The notes under the pieces were generated by a model. That model ran no database searches, was not told the DNA's origin, and saw nothing but the letters and a program-made list of their open reading frames with translations. From Polyangiaceae bacterium (GTDB lineage: Bacteria; Myxococcota_A; Polyangia; Polyangiales; Polyangiaceae): DNA of 12,172 bases. The DNA lies in contig JAKVCH010000051.1 of the NCBI GenBank assembly GCA_022447485.1, forward strand, positions 1 through 12,172, written 5' to 3'. Position numbers and translations under genes: made by a program. This document shows positions 1-7,430 of this stretch, piece after piece. Position 1 is the stretch's first letter, and every line of letters begins with the position of its first letter.

Positions 1-156
1 AAGGCCTTGGACATGGCCTTTGGCTTACGAGTCAGCGCTGAAGACGAGATGGACGGCCTCGACTTGAGTGAGCATGGCGGAGAAGCTTATCCAGAAGAGG
101 TGGACAGCTGGGTCCCCGAGGCTCCTGAGGCTCCGGCCCCTCTCGCTGCCGAGTAA
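1..156 (+). CDS. amt: Ammonium transporter, C-terminal end (partial)
   Basis: Frame 1 is open from the first base to a TAA at 154-156 and gives 51 residues. They include GLRVSAEDEMDGLDLSEHGG followed by EAYPEE, which matches the cytoplasmic C-terminal tail of Amt/MEP/Rh-family ammonium channels, where a GLRVSxxxExxGLDxxxHGExAY motif is typical. In that family the tail touches neighbouring subunits of the trimer and takes part in gating, often with the PII protein GlnK. After this motif the protein has an extra acidic, Ala/Pro-rich tail (residues about 32-51) beyond the usual end. All membrane helices lie upstream of the window, so start, length and any glnK neighbour cannot be seen. Two hairpins follow the stop codon. 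Identification rests on the tail motif alone but is distinctive. Confidence 0.88.
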   Translation, partial: KALDMAFGLRVSAEDEMDGLDLSEHGGEAYPEEVDSWVPEAPEAPAPLAAE

Positions 157-175
157 AGAAGAGCTTCGCCTAGCT

Positions 176-207
176 ACAGCGCTCCATCCAAAGAGATGAA
201 GCGCTGT
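176..207 (+). other. Hairpin just downstream of amt
   Basis: ACAGCGCT (176-183) and AGCGCTGT (200-207) are perfect inverted copies. A second short stem, CATC/GATG (185-188 with 195-198), continues inward after one C/A mismatch, leaving a six-base loop. It starts 20 bases after the amt stop. No T-run follows, so it is more likely a 3'-end stabilising structure or a Rho-associated hairpin than a classic terminator. Confidence 0.45.
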
Positions 208-226
208 TCAGGCCGTCCTGGGGATT

Positions 227-251
227 AGGTTCGACAGCAAGTCGAACTTTT
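227..251 (+). terminator. Intrinsic terminator downstream of amt
   Basis: GTTCGAC (229-235) pairs perfectly with GTCGAAC (241-247) around the loop AGCAA. A G-T and an A-T pair can extend the stem at its base, and TTTT follows at 248-251 on the + strand. This is the form of a Rho-independent terminator for the transcript of the ammonium transporter. On the - strand the hairpin also lies downstream of the VWA remnant but has no T-run there, so it probably acts in one direction. Confidence 0.6.
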
Positions 252-283
252 ACCTCAGCGACGGCCTCGTCTTTTGGCGCTGG

Positions 284-727
284 CTAGCGAATTTGCGGCG
301 GAGTGTAGACATCACAGGGGAAGTCAATGTCGAGCACTTTTTGACCGCTATTGATCGACTCACAAGCTGAGCCAAGGAGTTCGATGGTGCTCTCGCCGAC
401 AACGCGCCAGCCATTTTCGCCAAAGAGACATGAGCGAGCTTGGACGACGATTTTCGAGAAGGCATCGTCGAGGCCAGACTGATTATTCGCGGTGAAGTAC
501 TCAGCTGGGTTCACCGACTCGTCAGCTGGTAGTCCAATGCCCAGGTTGGCAACCTTTTGCAGGTGTTGCCCGACGCTGGGGTCCAGGGACGGGGGAGTGC
601 CAATGAAGACGAGATAGGTGGTGATATCTTCTAGATAAGCGTCGCTCACAGCCTTTTCGACCGCCGCATAGCCAGACGAAGCTCGTTTTTCTGAAAGCGC
701 TTTTTCCTTTTGGCGACCGGAGGGTGC
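284..727 (-). pseudogene. Truncated VWA-domain secreted protein remnant
   Basis: The frame is open from the codon after the neighbouring stop (728-730) down to a TAG at 284-286. It resembles the C-terminal half of a VWA (von Willebrand factor A) protein group common in Myxococcota. It has an alpha/beta segment SGYAAVEKAVSDAYLEDI then TTYLVFIG, then HLQKVANLGIGLPA, a FTANNQSGLDDAFSKIV helix ending in ARSC, then NGWRVV, TIELLGSACESINSGQ and FPCD. The N-terminal half with the metal-binding DxSxS (MIDAS) site is absent; the region upstream encodes the next gene instead. The stretch between ARSC and NGWRVV is also shorter than I expect for this group. The only start codon is a GTG at 649, inside the homologous region, with no good Shine-Dalgarno site. 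I infer a decayed gene. A short expressed protein of 121 residues starting at 649 cannot be excluded. Confidence 0.55.
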
Positions 728-3700
728 TTAGTGCTTTCGCGCGCGGCGGATGGTCATTCGCGAGTGAAAAGAGCGTTGTAGTTCTTGATCTGCTCCGGGG
801 GCTTCCTTGTCAAAGGCAAGATCGAATTCAGCGCTCTGCAGGTTCTGAAATATCTTGTCTATCCAGGAACCAGAAAAAGGAATGGCCGCATAGTCGGGGT
901 GCAGGCGATTTCCCCGCGCAGGATCGAGAGCTCCGTAAACCGATTGCCGGAGAGTCAGCCCATCCATCGTGCGTGGTATCTTGCCGACCAGTCGTCGCAA
1001 TTGCACCGTATCGATGGTCTCGCCATCAGGAATTTCTAGAGCGGCGGCGAAGTACGCAGCGTCGCGGTGTCGGCCCTGCATGAGGCTAGAGAATTCCGTG
1101 CGCGCCATGGTCTCGAAGAGCCACTGACTCACCAACAGCAATGCACTCGACGAAGAAGGTGACCTGAAGTTGGCACCCCAGAAAATTTGAGCTCCATTTT
1201 TCTCGTCTTTTTGGGCGAAGCCCGCACTTGTTTCGTGCTTGAGTAGTCGAAGGAGTGTGGCTTTCTGCGTAGATAGGAAGAAAGCTTCCTTGCCGAGGGC
1301 ATAGTGCAGCAGCAGTGGCGTTCCTTGCACCGGGAGAGTCTGGATCGTCACGTCGTCGACCGTCTCGCTTGTCACCTCTCCGAATTGTCCTGTGTCAGCC
1401 ATGCGGAGGGTCAGCCCTGCCAAAAACAGAGAAAAACTGCTGCGATTTTTGATGTCGAGGATAGCGTAGAGAGGTAGTTGGGCGAGCTCATTTTCGGGAG
1501 AGAGTTCGTTCGCCTCGTTCTTCGGCTCAGGTGCATAGCGGAAGAGCGTTCGGGCAACGTCGACGTTGTCATCCATGCCGATCAGTACGTAGTCGCCCAG
1601 CCAATCCATGGCATCCAGCTCTTGACCTGCCCACTGACGCAGCCAGCTATTCTCTTGTGGCTTGAGTGCAAGCGCAGCGCTCATGCCTCGAGGAGACTCG
1701 ACTCGTGAGATTCTTGTGGGTCCTGTCAACCCTTCAAGTTCGCGCATTTCTTGCTGAGCAAAGACTGGCAAGATGCGTACGTCAGCCTGGAGCTCTGCGT
1801 CTTCCGGAAATTTGAAACGCAGGGCAATGGGGTCGAAAAACTCACCCCAGTCTCTTTCGTACCTCTCGACAAAGACTTCATAAGCCGCTTTCTCCTCTGC
1901 TGTTACGACAGTGGGCGTCGGTCGATCGATCAGAGGAGTGAGGTCTTGTGTCCTTCCCCAAGAGGAGCGTGGGTCGTGGTTGCCCACAATAGGACTGCCG
2001 TCAAAGTGATTGATTTGGGCTGGGGAGAGGAGCTTTTGTTCAATGAGTTGTTCTCGGTTTTCCGCCATTTTTCCGTGCAAGAGAGCCGAAAGGAGAAAAG
2101 CATGTCCTTGTTCGATCAGTTCATACTCGGCAAGGGCTCGGCGGGCATCAGTAATTCTTCGCTCAGGACTTAGGTTGGCCTCGATAAACCGATCGCTGGC
2201 ATAAAAGAAAATATCTGGCGTCGACTCAGCGTCGCGTCTCCACATATATTGAAAATCTAGTTCATCTTTCAGGGCGGGACGCTTCTTTGCGAGGGTGTCG
2301 AAGACAGACGCGAGGGCGTTTTCGCTATTGCTGAGTAAAAGGTAGGGTCCGACTTCGGCAATGAGTCGATGGATTGAGTGATCGGTGGATGCGGTGCTCT
2401 CAACCTGCTGTCCTGCTATTTCTATCCGCGCCGTGTGCGGGGTTTCATCTCCTAAACGCAGCGCAAGTGCTGCGTCGAGCATTTTTCGCAGCAGAGTACG
2501 GCGACCTGGCGTGGGCCTGATGACTAAAGTCACATCACTTCCTTGGGCCAAAAAAGGGTCACTGCCCACGAGGATGAGCTCGTCGACGAAGGCTTTGCTT
2601 CTTTCTGCAGGCTGTGATGCTTCTGGCAGACCAAGCTTTCGACGGTAGCGTGGGATCAGACCTTTAACCTCCGCCTGGGTCGGATAGAGTTGAGCTACTG
2701 GTTCGAGATAGAGTTCTACTTCCTTGAGCAGTCGCTCGAGGTGGCTCAATTGATGGCCATGAATTACATAGAAGTCAGCGGGAGCGGCTGCGAAGATCGG
2801 AGGGCTATCCTTCTGAGCGGCTACGCTTTGCAGCATGGTCTTCCAATCGTGGCGTCGTAGCTCAGGGGAGCGCAGTTCTCGAATGGGTAGCGTTGGCGAA
2901 AATTCTTCTTTCTTCACTTTCGCCTGGCGGTAGGGCTGTAAAGCGGCATCGATTGACTCCCAGCCCGAGGAGAAAGCCAGGAGATCCCCCAATCCTCTCT
3001 CTGCTCGTTGTTCCATCCAGTCCTGGTTCGATGGTTCGATCTGTGGGTCGTAGAGCTCCGAAAGACGCCGATTGGCGAAGCGCTCAAAGGCTGTTTCCCG
3101 GCGACTTTCACCCAAGTGGTGTCCAAGAGCCCGCCCCCAATCGGCAAGCTGAAGCAAAGTCACCTCGTCTTGCTTGCGGGGAAGCTGCAGGACCAGTGGG
3201 CGTTCGGTAGGGCGCCAAACATTCAGCTGGTCGTAGTCTTCAAAAGCGGTGAAGAGTCGCGCGTCTTGGACCTTTGCTGGATTCGCCGTGAGGACCCATA
3301 GCCACTCGCCTGCTAGCAGGCGATCCTCCGGCGCGTCCTTGACAGGTGAACCTTCTGCTGCCGTCGCGCGGATGTCTTGATTAGAAATAAAAGCGAATTG
3401 TATTTCGCTGCCCTCTACGTGGATCTCTGCGCTTGGTAGGAAGGTAGCGGGGTCTTGGTCGTTTTTCACCAGAGCAAATGATTCCCTCTTCCAGTCCTCG
3501 GGCAATTCATAGACGAGCACCGTATGGGTTGCCGATACCTGCATTTGGGCCCGTAGCGGTAGCGAGAGCAGGCTGCCTCTCTTGGTCTCTACCGGACCCT
3601 CGAAGGGTGTCGGAAAAACAGGTGTCGCGGGCGCCGCGGGTGCGAGAGCTGCCGGAGGTGGCTCGACGGGTTGTGGCGGCTGCGTGGGAGCGCGACAGGC

Positions 3701-3754
3701 GGTGATCAGGAATACCGCAGCGAGTTGCCAACGTCGTAGAGCAAAATGAAGCAT
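728..3754 (-). CDS. Large DUF3352-like lipoprotein of unknown function
   Basis: This encodes 1008 residues. The start is the ATG at 3754, because it directly begins a lipoprotein signal peptide: MLHFALRRWQ, a hydrophobic core, and the lipobox ITAC with Cys20. The frame stays open 86 codons further upstream, but that extension overlaps the next gene and does not look like protein. No strong Shine-Dalgarno site precedes the ATG. A Pro/Ala-rich linker (about 22-50) follows the lipid anchor; residue +2 is Arg, not Asp, so outer-membrane sorting is expected if the E. coli rule applies. The middle part (about 465-650) carries segments such as YLLLSNSENALASVF, FFYASDRFI, DLTPL and FFDPIALRF. These match my memory of a family of large hypothetical proteins, related to DUF3352, in planctomycetes and myxobacteria. 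No catalytic motif is visible. It lies 170 bases downstream of the DUF7151 gene and abuts the VWA remnant. Function is unknown. Confidence 0.8.
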   Translation of the reverse strand: MLHFALRRWQLAAVFLITACRAPTQPPQPVEPPPAALAPAAPATPVFPTPFEGPVETKRGSLLSLPLRAQMQVSATHTVLVYELPEDWKRESFALVKNDQDPATFLPSAEIHVEGSEIQFAFISNQDIRATAAEGSPVKDAPEDRLLAGEWLWVLTANPAKVQDARLFTAFEDYDQLNVWRPTERPLVLQLPRKQDEVTLLQLADWGRALGHHLGESRRETAFERFANRRLSELYDPQIEPSNQDWMEQRAERGLGDLLAFSSGWESIDAALQPYRQAKVKKEEFSPTLPIRELRSPELRRHDWKTMLQSVAAQKDSPPIFAAAPADFYVIHGHQLSHLERLLKEVELYLEPVAQLYPTQAEVKGLIPRYRRKLGLPEASQPAERSKAFVDELILVGSDPFLAQGSDVTLVIRPTPGRRTLLRKMLDAALALRLGDETPHTARIEIAGQQVESTASTDHSIHRLIAEVGPYLLLSNSENALASVFDTLAKKRPALKDELDFQYMWRRDAESTPDIFFYASDRFIEANLSPERRITDARRALAEYELIEQGHAFLLSALLHGKMAENREQLIEQKLLSPAQINHFDGSPIVGNHDPRSSWGRTQDLTPLIDRPTPTVVTAEEKAAYEVFVERYERDWGEFFDPIALRFKFPEDAELQADVRILPVFAQQEMRELEGLTGPTRISRVESPRGMSAALALKPQENSWLRQWAGQELDAMDWLGDYVLIGMDDNVDVARTLFRYAPEPKNEANELSPENELAQLPLYAILDIKNRSSFSLFLAGLTLRMADTGQFGEVTSETVDDVTIQTLPVQGTPLLLHYALGKEAFFLSTQKATLLRLLKHETSAGFAQKDEKNGAQIFWGANFRSPSSSSALLLVSQWLFETMARTEFSSLMQGRHRDAAYFAAALEIPDGETIDTVQLRRLVGKIPRTMDGLTLRQSVYGALDPARGNRLHPDYAAIPFSGSWIDKIFQNLQSAEFDLAFDKEAPGADQELQRSFHSRMTIRRARKH

Positions 3755-3924
3755 GAGGGGCCTATAGGGGAAGGAGCCCGAGAAGTCCCACCCTGGGCTT
3801 CGCGCAACGACTCCGCTGACTATCAGGTTGGAAGAGCGGCGCGTCTGGTCGTGTCGAGCCCTCCTCGGTCCTGTGCAGACTGGCTTTGTTCGGCGAGAAC
3901 CGTGCTCTGCCGTGCTCCTGGGGA

Positions 3925-5226
3925 TTAGGGGCAGGCACTGATTCTCTGCCAAATACCTGCGCCCGAGGCCCCAGGCTGTAAACTGCCGCAATCGTTTCCG
4001 ATCCAGACGCATTCGAAAATGTAGTCGCCCGTCAGTCCGTAACAGCCGGCATTCTGGCCACTGTAGGGCGTGCAGTCTTGGTACACAAAAGTGCCTGTAG
4101 GAGCAGAGCTTCCGTCGTACTCTGAGTAACCATTGCAGTAACTGCCAGTTCCACCGGTAGCGCCAGTTCCGCCAGTTCCGCCCGTGCCACCAGAGCCACC
4201 AGATCCACCGGTAGCGCCCGTGCCGCCAGTTCCGCCGCTTGCGCCCGTGCCGCCAGTTCCGCCCGTGCCGCCAGTTCCGCCCGTGCTGCTGTTGCCGTCT
4301 TCTCCATTGCAGACGTATTCGGTGGCAGAGACCTCAGCTGGTTCCAAGATGCCGTTTGAGTTTGCATCGAGGCCGGCTTCAATCTTCAGGCCGCCGTTCG
4401 AACAATTCACGCCTGCAGACTCTAAACTGATTTTGAGGAGAGAGGTGAGGCCATCAGAGCCGTCTTCACCGTCCTGTCCGTCCTCTCCGTCCGCGCCATC
4501 AAGACCATTGCAAATGAAGGTGGTGAAGTCGATTTCGTTGAGTGATAATTGTTGATCGTCGTTCGTGTCGGTCCCTATCTGCAACATCTGACCACCATTA
4601 GGACAGTTGGTGCCAGGAGGTTCCGGCGTGGCGATAACCAGTGCATTCCCAGCGCTCGACGCGCCGCCCGCTCCCCCTGATGCGCTGAAGGTGCCGTCGC
4701 AAATATAACTTATTTGTGAGACTTCCTCTGCACTCAAAATTCCATCACGATTCTGGTCGAGACCAGTTTCCAACTTCTGACCGCCCGAGGAGCACTCCAT
4801 TCCTGCAGGAAGGTTTGAAACAACAATCAGAGAACTTAGACCGTCGGCGCCATCTTGTCCGTCGGCGCCATCGCCTCCGCTTAAGCCGTCCATGGCGGGA
4901 GACCCGGGAGGACCATCCGAGCCAGCGGTACCGGAGGCTCCTGTGGCCCCATTGCATACGTAGGCGATTGAGTTGGTCTCTTCTTGATCGAGGCGACCAT
5001 CTGCGTTTTCATCGACGCCTGCACTGAACTTGCTCCCGCCCAAGCTACCACAGACAGAGTCGGGGCTTGCTTCTTCGACGAGCAGAAGCACCTCGACACT
5101 CGCTCCTGCTGAGCGGCCCTGGGGGCCGTCGTTGGAGTCTGCCTTCGTACATGCTGCTGGTGAAGCAGCTAGACCAGCAAAGAGGCACGAACGACAGAAA
5201 ACCCGTAGTTGGCTTTCGATGAACAT
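3925..5226 (-). CDS. Secreted DUF7151-repeat protein with collagen-like and Gly-rich tracts
   Basis: This encodes 433 residues from the ATG at 5226. A GTG at 5250 would add eight residues; neither start has a clear Shine-Dalgarno site, and the ATG gives a more normal signal peptide. The signal (1-26) ends SPAAC, a possible but non-canonical lipobox. Four repeats of about 50 residues follow, each shaped like DUF7151: a hydrophobic strand, CxxGG, an acidic loop, then YVCNG or a variant. Cys pairs are at 59/91, 145/176, 208/239 and 275/306. The acidic loops (72-83, 157-168, 220-231, 287-298) read like EF-hands, for example DQNRDGILSAEE; the third has lost its central Gly. Collagen-like GxxGxx stretches lie at about 93-130 and 243-259, and a Gly/Thr tract at 316-361. 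The last 72 residues hold six Cys and match nothing I recognise. It is probably a surface or adhesive protein; role inferred only. Confidence 0.82.
   Translation of the reverse strand: MFIESQLRVFCRSCLFAGLAASPAACTKADSNDGPQGRSAGASVEVLLLVEEASPDSVCGSLGGSKFSAGVDENADGRLDQEETNSIAYVCNGATGASGTAGSDGPPGSPAMDGLSGGDGADGQDGADGLSSLIVVSNLPAGMECSSGGQKLETGLDQNRDGILSAEEVSQISYICDGTFSASGGAGGASSAGNALVIATPEPPGTNCPNGGQMLQIGTDTNDDQQLSLNEIDFTTFICNGLDGADGEDGQDGEDGSDGLTSLLKISLESAGVNCSNGGLKIEAGLDANSNGILEPAEVSATEYVCNGEDGNSSTGGTGGTGGTGGTGASGGTGGTGATGGSGGSGGTGGTGGTGATGGTGSYCNGYSEYDGSSAPTGTFVYQDCTPYSGQNAGCYGLTGDYIFECVWIGNDCGSLQPGASGAGIWQRISACP
4144..4281 (-). repeat. Short-period tandem repeat encoding Gly/Thr tract
   Basis: On the - strand this stretch is an imperfect array of GGCGGAACT- and GGCACGGGC-like 9-base units that encodes GGT and GAT/GAS/GGS triplets. 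Because the period is a multiple of three, gain or loss of units would change protein length without a frameshift. Long reading frames in other frames here are by-products of this low-complexity DNA. Confidence 0.75.
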
Positions 5227-5334
5227 ATTACTAGCAACGGACAAAGACACCGTTGACCAGAAAGTTGATTCATTTTGAGACCAGAATATCTCATCGACCC
5301 GCCATGGGGTTTCCGTGCGTTCTTTGGGGTTTCG

Positions 5335-6861
5335 TTAGGCACTTCCGAGAATTCGGCGCGCTGCGGATTCAGAGAGGATCTGGTGGCGTTGCTGAAGAGT
5401 TGGATCGGAGTCGAGCAGCACCAAGAGGGCATCACGCTCGGCGCTTGTCTTGAACTCGAGTCCGATCAAGGCCCGTCCGACTCGTTCTCCCGAGTACTGG
5501 TAGTTGAAGTAGCAGAGGTTGGCCCCTCCGCGGATCTTGCTCAGAAATTCGTGCAGTGCTCCTCCTCGCTCTGGAAATTCGTAGCGCAGAAAGAGCTCGT
5601 TTTCGAAAAGGCGGGTGTCGTAAGGAATGACTCGAAAGAGAGCATCTTCTGCATCTGTGATGTCTTCGACTTTGATGTTGGCGTGGTTGGAGCGCTGGAT
5701 CACGCTATCGAGTTGGGCAGGAGTCGCGTCAATCCCGATTACGGGATAGGCAGAGTGGGCATTGGATTTTCCATACTGGAACTCCACGATATTTTCATCG
5801 CCGAAAATTTCGATCAGGAGCTGCAGGAGCGAGCCGCTCTTTTCGGGAATTTCGAAGCGCAGGTGGTAGCGTGTTTTGCCCTCGAGCCCGGCTCCCGCAG
5901 CAATCACGGCAAGCTGGGAGAAGTCCATATTCGCGCCACAAGTAACTGCCAAGACGCGCTTGCCCAGGAGCTGGTCTTTCTCTTGGAGGAGGCCAGCAAG
6001 GCCGATGGCGCCGGCGGGCTCAATGATGCGGCGACGACCGTTCCAGAAGAGGCGAATTGCATTACAGACTTCCTGATTGCTGACCGTGATGAATTCGTCG
6101 ATGAGTTCTTGGCAGAGGGGCAGAGTCAGGTCGCCAGTTTTCTGTACGGCAGTGCCATCGCAGAAGATATCCAATTCGGGCAAGGTGACAGGGTGGCCGG
6201 CTTCTATGGCGGCTTTCATTGACGCTTGCCCCTCGCCCTCGACCCCGACAATTCGAATACCTGGCATATAATGCTTGAGCCAGCAGGCCGCGGAAGCCGC
6301 CATGCCGCCGCCGCCCACCTGTAGATAGGCTACGTCGAAAGGGCCTTTTCCTGACATGACGACTTCGTCAGCGAGGGTGCCTTGGCCTCCCATTGTCACG
6401 AGATCGTCGTAGGGATGGATGAAGGCCTGATTCTTTTCCTCCGCAAAGGATTTTGCGGCCCGGTAGGCTTCGTCGAAGGTATCTCCCACCAGCTCGATAT
6501 CTGCGAACTCTTGCCCATGCAGAGCGACGGCCTTGCGCTTCATCATAGGTGTCGGTCGGGGCATAAAGATGGTGGCGTGACAGCCCAAGGAGCGAGCCGC
6601 GAGGGCCACGCCTTGAGCATGGTTCCCAGCTGAGGCGCAGACGACTCCGCGAGCTCGGACGTCCTCGCTCAATGTAGCCATTCGGTTAAACGCACCGCGC
6701 CACTTGTAGGCATAAATCGGCGGCTGATCTTCACGCTTCACCCAGACTTCAGTCTTGGTCCCGATATCGAATCGTTCGAGGGGCGTCGGTTCGCGCACAG
6801 CGTAGACGCGCTGTCGCGCCATAAGAATTTCATGGAAGAGTGAATCTCGCAGCGTACTCAT
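5335..6861 (-). CDS. ilvA: Threonine ammonia-lyase, biosynthetic
   Basis: This 508-residue PLP enzyme deaminates L-threonine to 2-oxobutanoate and ammonia, the first committed step to isoleucine, in the cytoplasm. The ATG at 6861 is chosen because GGAGG lies six bases upstream; the open frame runs 14 codons further without such a site. Visible landmarks are REDQPP (43-48), the PLP-binding lysine K53 in AYKWRGAFN, SAGNHAQG (77-84), the phosphate-binding GGGG (183-186), EPAGAIGLAG (281-290) and TCGAN (307-311). Two ACT-like regulatory domains follow (about 333-405 and 424-495), so it has the full length of the isoleucine-inhibited biosynthetic form rather than the short catabolic form. The sequence around K53 departs from the usual SFKLRGAY. 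It transcribes away from the HAD gene, and the DUF7151 gene begins 108 bases after its stop. No other ilv gene is in the window. Confidence 0.95.
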   Translation of the reverse strand: MSTLRDSLFHEILMARQRVYAVREPTPLERFDIGTKTEVWVKREDQPPIYAYKWRGAFNRMATLSEDVRARGVVCASAGNHAQGVALAARSLGCHATIFMPRPTPMMKRKAVALHGQEFADIELVGDTFDEAYRAAKSFAEEKNQAFIHPYDDLVTMGGQGTLADEVVMSGKGPFDVAYLQVGGGGMAASAACWLKHYMPGIRIVGVEGEGQASMKAAIEAGHPVTLPELDIFCDGTAVQKTGDLTLPLCQELIDEFITVSNQEVCNAIRLFWNGRRRIIEPAGAIGLAGLLQEKDQLLGKRVLAVTCGANMDFSQLAVIAAGAGLEGKTRYHLRFEIPEKSGSLLQLLIEIFGDENIVEFQYGKSNAHSAYPVIGIDATPAQLDSVIQRSNHANIKVEDITDAEDALFRVIPYDTRLFENELFLRYEFPERGGALHEFLSKIRGGANLCYFNYQYSGERVGRALIGLEFKTSAERDALLVLLDSDPTLQQRHQILSESAARRILGSA

Positions 6862-6867
6862 AGGAAG

Positions 6868-6872
6868 CCTCC
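6868..6872 (-). promoter_or_regulatory. Ribosome binding site of ilvA
   Basis: GGAGG on the - strand, six bases before the ATG at 6861. It decides the start against the longer open frame. Confidence 0.8.
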
Positions 6873-6974
6873 GATGAAAGGGAGCTGAGCCTAGCTTGCC
6901 CAAGCTCTCGCCTCCGTTTCTACAGGGAGTAGGGCTTTCATGCGATCTTTTCTTTGAAGGCGGGGAAAAGCACG

Positions 6975-7016
6975 AGCTCAGGTCTTCGAGGAGGCGTTTC
7001 TTGGAGGCCCTGAGCT
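6975..7016 (-). promoter_or_regulatory. Inverted repeat in the ilvA leader region
   Basis: AGCTCAGG (6975-6982) and CCTGAGCT (7009-7016) form a perfect 8-base inverted repeat with a 26-base loop. Read in the ilvA direction it is followed by CGTGCTTTTCC, a weak T-run. It begins about 115 bases before the ilvA start. It could be an attenuator-like hairpin or a protein-binding site; no leader rich in isoleucine codons was found to support classic attenuation. Confidence 0.3.
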
Positions 7017-7421
7017 ATCGCTGGCCGAGCTAGACGACCCAGCGCCGAGGGCGAGTTTCGTCGCGTAGTTACCCATTTTCCCGCCAGTCACTCCGGCGAA
7101 ATCTTCCGGAAGAGTGGATTACTTGGAGATTCATCGAGCCCATGAGCGCGGATTGCTGAAAAGGCCCGCATAAGGCGATTCCAGTGGCTTTCGTTGGGGA
7201 TCTTTCCGGAAACCTTGCCAGCGGTCGAATGCGAGTTTCTCCTCTCTCGATGACCAGCGTGCTTCTGGATGGATGCAGGCAAGCGAAGACAAAAGCGCTG
7301 CCAAGACTCTTTCTTCGAAAACAGGGCGTAGCGCTGTTCGCCGAAGGTGCTGCGGCAAGGGGGCACCTGCTGGCCTTGTCCGATTCAGGGGCCCCAGGCC
7401 CTCCCCCAGAATAGATATCTT

Positions 7422-7425
7422 GGAG
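7422..7425 (+). promoter_or_regulatory. Ribosome binding site of HAD hydrolase gene
   Basis: GGAG, five bases before the ATG at 7431. It supports this start over an upstream in-frame extension beginning at 7347. Confidence 0.7.
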
Positions 7426-7430
7426 ATCTC

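Larger units (their letters stand above)
6862..7430. other. Intergenic region between divergent ilvA and HAD genes
   Basis: These 569 bases lie between two genes that point away from each other, so both promoters should be here, though I see no convincing -35/-10 pair. Open frames of 75-92 codons exist on both strands (7088-7366 and 7131-7358 on -, 7184-7414 on +), but they begin at GTG or TTG without ribosome binding sites, overlap one another and resemble nothing known. The stretch holds an inverted repeat (6975-7016), a small hairpin AGCTTGCCCAAGCT (6893-6906), two copies of the palindrome TTCCGGAA exactly 100 bases apart (7104-7111, 7204-7211), and a possible 16-codon leader frame (6891-6941, -). 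Confidence 0.6.

Noticed and set aside
228..250. tRNA T-arm-like GGTTCGA sequence
   Set aside because: No acceptor stem, anticodon arm or CCA end can be built around it; it is better explained as the terminator hairpin after amt.
216..3929. 14-base direct repeat TCCTGGGGATTAGG at 216-229 and 3916-3929
   Set aside because: A 14-base match is not unlikely by chance in 12 kb when both strands are considered, and no further similarity surrounds it.
3755..4012. In-frame N-terminal extension of the large lipoprotein (86 codons)
   Set aside because: It overlaps the DUF7151 gene, has a Arg/Pro-rich composition unlike the rest, and would bury the lipoprotein signal peptide that starts at 3754.
4144..4281. 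CRISPR-like array
   Set aside because: The repeated units are 9-base coding repeats without spacers.
4032..4555. Repetitive open frames on both strands (Ala/Glu/Leu-rich and Pro/Val-rich)
   Set aside because: They are other-frame readings of the Gly/Thr repeat DNA of the DUF7151 gene.
5275..6222. A 315-codon open frame on the + strand
   Set aside because: It lies antisense to ilvA, whose family identity is certain, and its translation resembles no protein.
7347..7430. In-frame extension of the HAD hydrolase upstream of 7431
   Set aside because: The HAD motif I normally lies near the N-terminus, and a good ribosome binding site sits directly before the ATG at 7431.
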